A stretch of 64,000 nucleotides of DNA from positions 1 through 64,000 of the forward strand of contig JBFMAV010000004.1 in assembly GCA_040755535.1 (NCBI GenBank), given 5' to 3'. The notes beneath the pieces were generated by a model. The model searched no databases, was not told the origin of the DNA, and saw only the letters and a list, made by a program, of their open reading frames with translations. Every line of letters starts with the position of its first letter. Within the stretch, counting starts at the first letter, position 1. A program made the position numbers and the translations under genes. This DNA comes from Aquabacter sp040755535 (GTDB lineage: Bacteria; Pseudomonadota; Alphaproteobacteria; Rhizobiales; Xanthobacteraceae). Positions 24,918 through 32,340 of the stretch are shown in pieces.

Positions 24918-25334
24918 TCACCAGCCGTGCGGTGCCGTCAGTGCGGGGTCCTGATGACGAAGCCGGGCGGCGCGCACGGCACTGAGCAGCATGTCCTGGG
25001 ACAGCGGTTTTTCGATCAGGGCCAGGCCGGCGGCCTTGGCGCGCGTGGCGATCTTCGGGTCGGGGTGTCCGGTCATCAGGATTACGGGCGCATCCACTTT
25101 CAGCTCGCGCAGGCGCCGCACCACTGCGAGGCCGTCCATCACGGGCATCTTGAAATCGATAATCAGACAGGTGGGTTCCGCACGCGGCAGGTCGGCGAAG
25201 AGTCCGGGGCCGCCGTCGAAGGATTGCACGCAATAGCCCTCGCTCTCCAGCAGGAAGCGGAGGGAGTTCAAGGCACCCGGGTCATCATCCACGATGATGA
25301 CAGGTTGCGGCTCGGTGCCGGATTCGGCGTGCAA
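24918..25334 (-). CDS. Orphan receiver-domain protein, FixJ-like
   Basis: A 138-residue receiver with no output domain. Acidic residues in VIIVDDDPG, phospho-acceptor Asp60 in LIIDFKMPVMDG, MTGHPD switch region, and lysine in LIEKPLSQD resemble the FixJ receiver. I place the start at the TTG at 25334 because GGAG lies seven bases upstream; the frame is open to 25802, but that part overlaps gapR and is not protein-like. It could act as a phosphate sink or competitor for the FixL-FixJ pair; that is inference. Confidence 0.75.
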   Translation of the reverse strand: MHAESGTEPQPVIIVDDDPGALNSLRFLLESEGYCVQSFDGGPGLFADLPRAEPTCLIIDFKMPVMDGLAVVRRLRELKVDAPVILMTGHPDPKIATRAKAAGLALIEKPLSQDMLLSAVRAARLRHQDPALTAPHGW

Positions 25335-25485
25335 TGGCGATCTCCAGCGGACCGCCCCGCCGGTCCACATGCCATCCCAGCATAAAGAAAGGCGCCGGCA
25401 CTTGAGGCGGATCAATTCGACGCGGGTCCAGGAGAAAAAAGCACGCCATCGGAGCCTGCGGCCGGTGAATTGCGGGGACATATCC

Positions 25486-25514
25486 TTGACGCGCCCCCGA
25501 TCCTGATCCCCTAT
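25486..25514 (+). promoter_or_regulatory. Putative sigma-70-type promoter of gapR
   Basis: TTGACG (25486-25491), 17-base spacer, CCCTAT (25509-25514). It would give a leader of about 25 bases before the GTG of gapR. The -35 is good and the -10 weak. Confidence 0.4.
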
Positions 25515-25545
25515 CCCGCGCTTGATATCCCAGGAGTCGCCGCTC

Positions 25546-25809
25546 GTGTCGGAAGACGTGTCTGATGCCCCCGCGGGCTTCGCAAAGGAACAGTTGAAAT
25601 CCTTCATTGAGCGCGTGGAGCGTCTCGAAGAGGAGAAGAAGGCCATCTCGGACGACATCAAGGATGTGTTCGCCGAGGCCAAGGCCAACGGTTTCGACGT
25701 GAAAGCCTTGCGCACCATTTTGAAGATCCGCAAGGAAGATGCCGACGAACGCAAGGAGCATGAAGCGATCGTCGAGCTGTATTTGCAGGCGCTCGGCATC
25801 ATCGTCTGA
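25546..25809 (+). CDS. gapR: GapR nucleoid-associated protein (DUF2312)
   Basis: An 87-residue helical protein matching DUF2312/GapR: KEQLKSFIERVERLEEEKKAI, DDIKDVFAEAKANGFDVKALRTILKIRKED and EAIVELYLQALG. In Caulobacter GapR encircles overtwisted, AT-rich DNA as a tetramer and supports replication and cell-cycle progression. The GTG at 25546 is chosen because CAGGAG stands nine bases upstream; a TTG at 25522 is in frame but precedes this ribosome site. Coiled-coil content fits the family. Divergent from the orphan receiver gene. Confidence 0.93.
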   Translation: MSEDVSDAPAGFAKEQLKSFIERVERLEEEKKAISDDIKDVFAEAKANGFDVKALRTILKIRKEDADERKEHEAIVELYLQALGIIV

Positions 25810-25898
25810 GGGCGGCGCGGGGTCCACCCGTGCCGGACGCCAGCGATGTGACATATCCCGTCGGGCGGTGCGGGCTGAGCCCCGCGCCCGCCCCGTGC

Positions 25899-27422
25899 TC
25901 AGGGTGCCGGCTTTGCGGGGGCGGGCGCGGCGGGCGCCGTGATGGGCGCGGGCGAGCGCGAATGCAGCGACTCGGGCTGGCGCCGGCCCACCGATTCCCA
26001 GAACATCAGCACCAGCGCCGCGATGGTGATGCCGAGCGTCGCATAGCGGATCCAGCGCGGCGCCGGGCCGCCGGTATGGACCGTGCCATCCTCCACGTCG
26101 CGCTTGTGGTTCAGCGCCAGGGCGTAGAAGACCATGGTGGCGATGACAAAGATCAGCGACCAGCGGGTCTGGTTTCCGTCCGACCCCACCAGGGCCCACA
26201 GCGAATAGACTGCAGCGATCAGCGCGATCAGCGTGTAGAGGCTGTAGTCGCGCGTGGGCATCTGCTTATAGCCCAGCACTTTCAGCGCCACCGCCGAATA
26301 GATGTAGGGCAGCAGGGTCATGATGACGGCGATGGAGGCGATCTTGCCGAACTGCTCGCTCGCGGTGGGCGACATGGTAGCGAAGATCTGCACGCTCATG
26401 ATGATCGCGACGATGGCGAGGCCCGTGGAGGGCACACCCTTGTCGTTGACTTTGGAGAAGACCGTGGGGAACAGGCCGTCATCGGCCGCCGCCTTCGCGG
26501 TCTGTCCCACCAGCAGCGTCCAGCCGGCGAGGGAGCCGAGGCAGCCGATGGCGGCGCAGGCCGCCACCACATTGGCGGCGGTGTCGCCGAGCGCGAGGCG
26601 CGCCGCGTCCGCGAACGGAGCGGAGGAGGCGACCAGTTCCTTGTTCGGGATCATCCCCATGATGGCGGACGAGGAGAGGACGTAGCAGACCGCAGCGATG
26701 ATGACGCCGAACACGGTGGCGATGGGCACGTTGCGGCGCGGATTGTCCACCACGCCTGCCGAGACCGAAGCCGTCTCTACGCCGATGAAGGCCCAAAGCG
26801 TGAAGTTCAGTGTCGCTCCAATGGCGCCGAGGGGCGACTCCCCGGACACGTTCCATCCCTGCGCATAGGTCTCGCCGGAGAACCAGAACCAGCCCAGAAG
26901 GGCCATGCCGACAATGGGAAAGAGCGCGAAGGAGGTGGTGAAGGATTGCAGCCGGCCCACCACGTTCGGGCCGAGAATGTTGGCATAGGTGAAGAACCAG
27001 ACCAGTGCGACCTGCGCCAGCGCCGAAACCAGGGGATCCTTCAGCATCGGAAAGAAAGCCGTGAGATAGCCAAGGCCCGCCACCGCCAGCCCCACATTCC
27101 CCACCACATTGGCGAGCCAATAGATGAGGTTGGTCTGGTATCCCATATAGTCGCCGAAGGCCTTGCGCGCATAGGCATAAGGTCCGCCGGCAGCGGGATC
27201 GATGGCGGCGAGCTTGGCGAACACCAGGGCCAGGGACACGGCGCCGACGATGGTGATCAGCCAGCCGAAAATGGCGATGCCGCCGGTCGCGGCGAGATTG
27301 GCGGGGAGCATGAACACCCCCGACCCCATCATGTTGCCCGCCACCATGAGGGTGGCGGCCACGAGGCCGATCTTCTTGGGCTGCGCGCCGGCTGAGACCG
27401 GTGCCGAGGCTGTGTCCGCCAT
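25899..27422 (-). CDS. adiC: Arginine/agmatine antiporter, AdiC-like (APC family)
   Basis: A 507-residue APC transporter with about 12 membrane helices, closely following E. coli AdiC: VAGNMMGSGVFMLPANLAATGGIAI (substrate-binding unwound helix 1), GGPYAYARKAFGDYMGYQTN, FGWFWFSGETYA, LWAFIGVETASVSAGVV and GCLGSLAGWTLLVGQTAKAA, which keeps the gating Trp of helix 8. It would exchange external arginine for internal agmatine. The start at 27422 has AAGGA upstream. It lies just downstream of adiA on the same strand and so probably in one operon. The C-terminal Ala/Pro tail is longer than in E. coli. Confidence 0.88.
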   Translation of the reverse strand: MADTASAPVSAGAQPKKIGLVAATLMVAGNMMGSGVFMLPANLAATGGIAIFGWLITIVGAVSLALVFAKLAAIDPAAGGPYAYARKAFGDYMGYQTNLIYWLANVVGNVGLAVAGLGYLTAFFPMLKDPLVSALAQVALVWFFTYANILGPNVVGRLQSFTTSFALFPIVGMALLGWFWFSGETYAQGWNVSGESPLGAIGATLNFTLWAFIGVETASVSAGVVDNPRRNVPIATVFGVIIAAVCYVLSSSAIMGMIPNKELVASSAPFADAARLALGDTAANVVAACAAIGCLGSLAGWTLLVGQTAKAAADDGLFPTVFSKVNDKGVPSTGLAIVAIIMSVQIFATMSPTASEQFGKIASIAVIMTLLPYIYSAVALKVLGYKQMPTRDYSLYTLIALIAAVYSLWALVGSDGNQTRWSLIFVIATMVFYALALNHKRDVEDGTVHTGGPAPRWIRYATLGITIAALVLMFWESVGRRQPESLHSRSPAPITAPAAPAPAKPAP

Positions 27423-27450
27423 GCTCCGTCCTTCTTTGCTCAGTGAACCC

Positions 27451-27517
27451 GTCTCTGACTTTTTGATAGCGAGCGTTTTTCCGGTCTGAGCGCGAGCCAG
27501 ATGGGTCCGTGCTCTAG
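27451..27517 (+). repeat. Dispersed palindromic element, copy E (3' half)
   Basis: Matches the right part of copy D: a GATAGNGAGCG box, TTTTTCC, a degenerate hairpin 2 (CCGGTCTG...CAGATGGG) and the terminus GTGCTCTAG. The left part is absent. It lies between adiA and adiC. The adiA stop codon (minus strand TAG, 27514-27516) is inside the terminal GCTCTAG. Confidence 0.7.
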
Positions 27518-29814
27518 CCGGCCTTGATGCAGAGGACGCGGTACACCCCGTTCTCCACCTCGACGCCATGAGTGTCGTGGCCAAATCCCGGGAATTGCCG
27601 GTCGAAGGCTTCCAGCGCCTTGAGATATCCGAGCACTGGCCCCTCGGCGGCGCCGGCATTCTCGCCCGGCATCAGCAGGGGAATGCCGGGCGGATAGGGG
27701 ACGACGCCGGTCGCCACGGTGCGCCCGGCAAGGGCCTCCAACGTCACGCTTTCGACCTCGCCCTTCACCAGCCGCTCATAGGCTTCCACGGGGGAGCAGT
27801 CGGGATGGGGCAACTGGGAAAAGGCGGCGGCCATGGCGGCGGTGGTCTTCAGGGCCTTCATCGCGGCGAACATGGAATCCGCGAGATCCTTCAGGCCCAT
27901 GCGCCCGTAGCGGGCGGGCGCCAGCGCCACCAGTTCGGGCAGCACCTCTTCCAGCGGAGCATTGTCGTCATAGTCGCGCTTGAAGTCGGCCAGCTCGCTC
28001 ACCAGCGTGCCCCACTTGCCCTTGGTGATGCCGAGCGAGAACAGGAACAGGATGGTGAAATCGGTGGTCTTCTCCACCACGATACCCTGCCGGTCCAGAT
28101 ACAGGGTGACGATGGCGGCGGGAATGCCGGTGTCGGCGAGCTCCCCGCCCGGCGACATGCCCGGTGTCACCACCGAGACCTTGATGGGGTCCAGCATGCA
28201 CCAGTCACCCTCCAGCCCCTCGAACCCATGCCAAGCCGCGCCCGGCTCGAGCACCCAGCAGGAGGGATCGGTGACGAGCTGTTCCTCGTCCGCGAGGTGG
28301 AAGGCCACATGCGCCCCGCTTGTCGCGTCGCGGACATGGTCCGCCTGCCATGTGTTGAAGAACCAGGTGCCGCGCTCCGCGTAGGCGGCATTCATGCGCG
28401 CCATCAATTGGCGGAAGGCCACCGCCTCGCGGATCGATTCGGTGGTCAGCGCCTGACCCGAAGGGCCGTCCATCATGGCCGCGCTCACGTCGTTGGAGGC
28501 GATGATGGCGTAATTGGGCGAGGTGGAGGCGTGCATCATGAACGCCTCGTTGAACCGCACATGCTCGATCGGCCGGCGCCCATCCCTCACATGGATGAAG
28601 GAGGCCTGGGAGAGTGCCGCCAGCAGCTTGTGGGTGGACTGGGTGGCGAAGATGGTGGGCTTGGTCGCGTCATGGTCCGCCGGATCGCCGTGCATGGCGA
28701 AGCGGTCGCGATAGAGCGGGTTGAAGCGGGCATAGCCATACCACGCCTCGTCGAAATGGAGGCGGTCCACGCTCTGGCCCAACAAGGCCTCGACGCCGGC
28801 CACATTGTAGCAAAGCCCGTCATAGGTGGAGTTGGTGATGATGGCGTGGACCGGGGTCGGGTCGACGCCATCGCCCACCAGGGGATTGGCGGCGATGGAG
28901 CCGGCGATGGCGGCCTTGGAGAGATGGGCCGGAGGGATGGGGCCAATGATGCCGAGCCCGTTGCGCGATGGCATCATGTAGGTGGGAATGGCGCCCGACA
29001 GCGTCATGGCGTGCTCGGCGCTCTTGTGACAGTTGCGGTCGCACAGGCACACCTGATCGCGGGTCACGCTGGCCATCAGGATGACGCGGTTCGAGGTCGA
29101 GGAGCCGTTGGTCACCGTGTAGCTGCGGTGGGCGCCGAACACCCGAGCGGCATACTTCTCGCCTTGCCCAATGGGGCCGGAATGGTCGAGCAGCGAGCCC
29201 AATTCACCGACTGAGATGGAGAGGTCCGCCCGGAACAGATTTTCGCCGAAGAATTCGAAGAAGGCCCGTCCCGCGCCGGTCTTCAGGAAGGCGGTGCCGC
29301 CGGTATGGCCGGGCGTGTGCCAGGAATACTCATGCACCTGCGCGAATTGCGCCAGGGCGGCGAACATGGGCGGCAGGACCTGCTGGCGGTAGCGGCGGAT
29401 GGCCGCCACCACGCGCCCGGCCATGAAGCGCGGCGTGTCTTCCAGCAGCCAGATGAAATCGTCCACATGCCCCATGGCTTCCAGCGGGATGCTGGAGGCG
29501 AGCGAACGGTCCGCGCACAGGAAAATGGGGACATGGGTGTTGCGCGCCCGGATCGCCTGGATGACGCCGAGCGCGGCGTGGTGGCCCTCGTCATCCTCCG
29601 CGTCCCAGTCCAGCAGGACGGCCTGGAGGGCGGCGTCGCTGGAGAACAGAAGGGCGGCATCCTCGCAGCTTGCCGCCGCGATGACGCGCACGCCCTGCGC
29701 CTCCAGCTCGCCCACGAGCGCCCGCGCGGCCCGGTCGCCGGCGGTGTCGGGCCGATCCAGCGAATGGACCATCAAGGCCCGCATGCCGAGGTCTTCTTCC
29801 CGGGTCCGCGCCAT
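27514..29814 (-). CDS. adiA: Orn/Lys/Arg decarboxylase, probable arginine decarboxylase AdiA
   Basis: A 766-residue class I basic amino acid decarboxylase: N-terminal receiver-like wing domain (residues about 10-130), PLP-dependent core with the Schiff-base lysine in QSTHKLLAALSQASF, HTPGHTGGTAF, TNGSSTSNRV, DEAWYGYARF, and a C-terminal domain. Length (AdiA about 755) and the adjacent AdiC-like antiporter favour arginine over lysine as substrate. It consumes a cytosolic proton and yields agmatine and CO2, raising pH under acid stress. AAGGAG seven bases before the ATG at 29814 fixes the start. The stop lies within a repeat element. Confidence 0.87.
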   Translation of the reverse strand: MARTREEDLGMRALMVHSLDRPDTAGDRAARALVGELEAQGVRVIAAASCEDAALLFSSDAALQAVLLDWDAEDDEGHHAALGVIQAIRARNTHVPIFLCADRSLASSIPLEAMGHVDDFIWLLEDTPRFMAGRVVAAIRRYRQQVLPPMFAALAQFAQVHEYSWHTPGHTGGTAFLKTGAGRAFFEFFGENLFRADLSISVGELGSLLDHSGPIGQGEKYAARVFGAHRSYTVTNGSSTSNRVILMASVTRDQVCLCDRNCHKSAEHAMTLSGAIPTYMMPSRNGLGIIGPIPPAHLSKAAIAGSIAANPLVGDGVDPTPVHAIITNSTYDGLCYNVAGVEALLGQSVDRLHFDEAWYGYARFNPLYRDRFAMHGDPADHDATKPTIFATQSTHKLLAALSQASFIHVRDGRRPIEHVRFNEAFMMHASTSPNYAIIASNDVSAAMMDGPSGQALTTESIREAVAFRQLMARMNAAYAERGTWFFNTWQADHVRDATSGAHVAFHLADEEQLVTDPSCWVLEPGAAWHGFEGLEGDWCMLDPIKVSVVTPGMSPGGELADTGIPAAIVTLYLDRQGIVVEKTTDFTILFLFSLGITKGKWGTLVSELADFKRDYDDNAPLEEVLPELVALAPARYGRMGLKDLADSMFAAMKALKTTAAMAAAFSQLPHPDCSPVEAYERLVKGEVESVTLEALAGRTVATGVVPYPPGIPLLMPGENAGAAEGPVLGYLKALEAFDRQFPGFGHDTHGVEVENGVYRVLCIKAG

Positions 29815-29851
29815 TTTCCGTCTCCTTGTGGGGGGCATGGCGGGGGGACTG

Positions 29852-31222
29852 TCAGGCGTCGATCGCCCCCGCGCCTTGATCGGCGTCAGATTTCACCCTG
29901 CGATGATGCAGGACGACATAAATCGGGAGCCCCGAAAGCAGGAGCAGAAGGCCCCACATGCCCGCCGTGGGGCCGGAGCCGTAGATCGTCCACATCGCGA
30001 ACAGAAAGGCCACGAAGGCGATGGGCAGATAGGTGCGCGGCGAGAAATAGCCGAGGGTGCGCCCCAGCGCGAGATAAAGCGCGCCCTCCACCAGGCAGCA
30101 GAAGACGTACGGCACCATTTCGGCCACGGTGGAGAGTTCCACCACGAAGTCATAGACCGCGATGAGTGCCGACGAGCCGCTGGATTGCGCGATCAGCAGC
30201 ACCGATGACAGGCCCACCGAGATGGCGATCCCCTTGGCGGGCACCCCGCTCTTGTTGAGGTCGGCGAACACTTGCGGGAGCACGCCGTTGCGGGCCGCCG
30301 CCATGGGCACCTGGGACATGAGAAGCGTCCAGCCATTCAGCGCCCCGAGCGAGGAGAGCATGGCTGCGGCCGCGATCACATAACCTGCCGCCGGGCCCCA
30401 CATGATGGTGGCGGCGTCCGAGAAGGGAGCGGAGGATTGCGCCAGCGCCGGGCGTCCCATCACGCCCATCACCACCAATGTCCCGAGGGTGAAGATGAGG
30501 GCCGCCGTCGCCGTGCCGGCGATGGTGGAGATGAAGATGGTGCGTTGCGGATTCTTCACGTCCCCGGCCGGGACGGTTGCGGATTCGATCCCGAGAAAAG
30601 CGAACATGGTGAGCGGCGCGGTGGCCGAAAGCGCGGTGAAGAAGGGGTCGGACGTCGGGTTGATGGGGGTGAAGTTTCCCCAGTCCACCCAGAACAGGCC
30701 GACGAAAGCGATGCCCAGGAAGGGGATCAGCTTCACCGTCACCATGAGCATTTGAAGCTGCCCCGCTTCCTTCACCCCTCGGACATTCACCAGGGCCACC
30801 GCCCACATGGAGGCGAGCGCGATGGCGAGATTGGTGAGGGGCATGTCGGCGAGGGCGGGAAAGAACACCCGCAGATAGCCGACGAAGGCGAGGGCGATGG
30901 CGGGCTGGGAGGCCCACATGGAAATCCAGTAGCCCCAGGCGATCAGAAAGCCGGCGAAGTCGCCGAAACCCATGCGGGTATAGGCATATGGCCCGCCCGC
31001 CGCCGGTGCGAGGCGCCCGAGCCGGGCGAAGACGAGGCCGAGGCACATGGCCCCCACCGACATCACCACCCAGCCGATGAGCGCAACCGTGCCGTAGGGC
31101 GCCAGCGCCGCCGGCGCCAGGAAGAAGCCCGATCCGACAACATTGCCGATCACAAGGCAGGTACAAGCCCAAACGCCGAGCGTGCGCGGCGCCGCATTAT
31201 CCCCCGACACGGCCCACCCCAT
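29852..31222 (-). CDS. APC family basic amino acid antiporter (second permease)
   Basis: A 456-residue permease with about 12 membrane helices in the same subfamily as AdiC/PotE: VIGNVVGSGFFLAPAALAPYG, GGPYAYTRMGFGDFAGF, FLGIESATVPAGDVKNPQRT, SSLGALNGWTLLMSQVPMAAARNG. It is the first gene of the adiA module, 37 bp upstream of adiA. Either it exchanges arginine or another substrate (ornithine, putrescine, agmatine), or it is a paralogue tuned to different conditions. A TTGACG hexamer about 45 bp before the start could be its -35. Confidence 0.82.
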   Translation of the reverse strand: MGWAVSGDNAAPRTLGVWACTCLVIGNVVGSGFFLAPAALAPYGTVALIGWVVMSVGAMCLGLVFARLGRLAPAAGGPYAYTRMGFGDFAGFLIAWGYWISMWASQPAIALAFVGYLRVFFPALADMPLTNLAIALASMWAVALVNVRGVKEAGQLQMLMVTVKLIPFLGIAFVGLFWVDWGNFTPINPTSDPFFTALSATAPLTMFAFLGIESATVPAGDVKNPQRTIFISTIAGTATAALIFTLGTLVVMGVMGRPALAQSSAPFSDAATIMWGPAAGYVIAAAAMLSSLGALNGWTLLMSQVPMAAARNGVLPQVFADLNKSGVPAKGIAISVGLSSVLLIAQSSGSSALIAVYDFVVELSTVAEMVPYVFCCLVEGALYLALGRTLGYFSPRTYLPIAFVAFLFAMWTIYGSGPTAGMWGLLLLLSGLPIYVVLHHRRVKSDADQGAGAIDA

Positions 31223-31279
31223 TTTCCCCGCAGAACCAGTACCTTCACACCACCGTGCGCGAGCGTCAACCGGAGTGCC

Positions 31280-31672
31280 TCAGGGCCGGTTCTGCATATG
31301 CATCGCGAGCGCCTCCACCTTGGGGAGGATCTTCGCGGTCAATTCGGGGTCGGTGACAGTCTCCGCGAAGGCTTGGCGGAAGCAGATCAGCCAGCCGTCG
31401 CGCTCGCTCGGGCCGATGGCGGCTGGAAAGTGCCGTCGCCGCAGCATGGGTGGGCCGTGCTTCTCGACGAACAGCGGCGGGCCGCCCAGCCAATAGGTGA
31501 GATATTCGAACAGCTTTTCCTCACTGCCGGCGAGGCTCTCCGGGTGGATGGCCCGGCAGGCCGCTGCCTCCGGCAGGGTGTCCATGAGGTCATAGAAGCG
31601 GCGGGTCAGGCGCCGGATCGTTCTCTCGCCGCCGATCTGCGCGTACAAGCTGGTCTCGGTCGCCTCGGTCAT
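31280..31672 (-). CDS. Truncated haemoglobin, group II
   Basis: A 130-residue 2-on-2 globin: SLYAQIGGERTIRRLTRRFYDLM at the N-terminus, YLTYWLGGPPLFVEKHG and the proximal-histidine segment RRRHFPAAIGPSERDGWLICF, with the group II tryptophan at the G helix. Likely binds O2 or NO in the cytosol; relatives serve in NO detoxification or microoxic metabolism. Same strand as the permease (57-bp gap) and mobA (42-bp gap), but a shared transcript is not certain. Confidence 0.9.
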   Translation of the reverse strand: MTEATETSLYAQIGGERTIRRLTRRFYDLMDTLPEAAACRAIHPESLAGSEEKLFEYLTYWLGGPPLFVEKHGPPMLRRRHFPAAIGPSERDGWLICFRQAFAETVTDPELTAKILPKVEALAMHMQNRP

Positions 31673-31714
31673 GATCGCTCTCGGTGTGCGGCGCGCGGCG
31701 CCTTTTGAAGCGCC

Positions 31715-32323
31715 TTATATCTCGGCGGCTTTCGCCCGGGCTTGTTCCAGATCATCCGGCGTATTCACGTTGAAGAAGATGTCCGATTCAGCCGCATAGG
31801 TGGCGGTCTCCTCGGGCGGCAGGATGAGGGCATCCAGGGCGGTGATGAAACGCTCCATCTTGAGGTCACCCCGCACCAGGAAGGGCGGAATGAGCGGGGC
31901 GATGCGCCGGGCATAGACCGCGTGAAGCGGCTGGAGCCCGTAGCCGTCGCGCGGGACCGCGGCGTCCCGGTCCCCGATCCTCTGCGCCAGCGCACGGGCC
32001 AGGGGCGCCGAGATGAACGGCATGTCGCAGCCGCAGACGAAGACATGGTCGGTTTGGGCATGGACGAGCGCGCTGTGAAGTCCGCCAAGGGCACCGTGGC
32101 CGGGCATCAGGTCGGCATGCACCGGCACGCCGCGTCCCGCATAGGGCGATGCATCGTTGGCGATGACCATGACATGGGCGCATGTGGCCTGAAGCCGAGC
32201 GAGAATCCGGTCGATCACCGTGCTCTCGCCGACCTGCATCAGGGCCTTGTTCACATGGCCCATGCGCCGCGCCTGACCGCCCGCCAGAACCACGCCGGTT
32301 AGGGTCTCGATGGGATGGCTCAT
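31715..32323 (-). CDS. mobA: Molybdenum cofactor guanylyltransferase MobA
   Basis: A 202-residue nucleotidyltransferase: GVVLAGGQARRMGHVNKALM (GTP-binding signature with lysine), VPVHADLMPGHGALGGLHSAL, FVCGCDMPFISAPL and FFNVNTPDDLEQA. It converts Mo-molybdopterin to the guanine dinucleotide cofactor used by DMSO-reductase-family enzymes. The start at 32323 matches the family; an upstream ATG at 32344 adds seven residues and abuts the hrpB stop. mobA and hrpB run in the same direction with a gap of about 17 bp. Confidence 0.94.
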   Translation of the reverse strand: MSHPIETLTGVVLAGGQARRMGHVNKALMQVGESTVIDRILARLQATCAHVMVIANDASPYAGRGVPVHADLMPGHGALGGLHSALVHAQTDHVFVCGCDMPFISAPLARALAQRIGDRDAAVPRDGYGLQPLHAVYARRIAPLIPPFLVRGDLKMERFITALDALILPPEETATYAAESDIFFNVNTPDDLEQARAKAAEI

Positions 32324-32340
32324 GGGCGATCTCTCTTGTC

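Noticed and set aside
25335..25802. N-terminal extension of the orphan receiver
   Set aside because: The in-frame sequence overlaps gapR antisense and is Ser/Arg-rich without structure. The TTG with GGAG is a better start.
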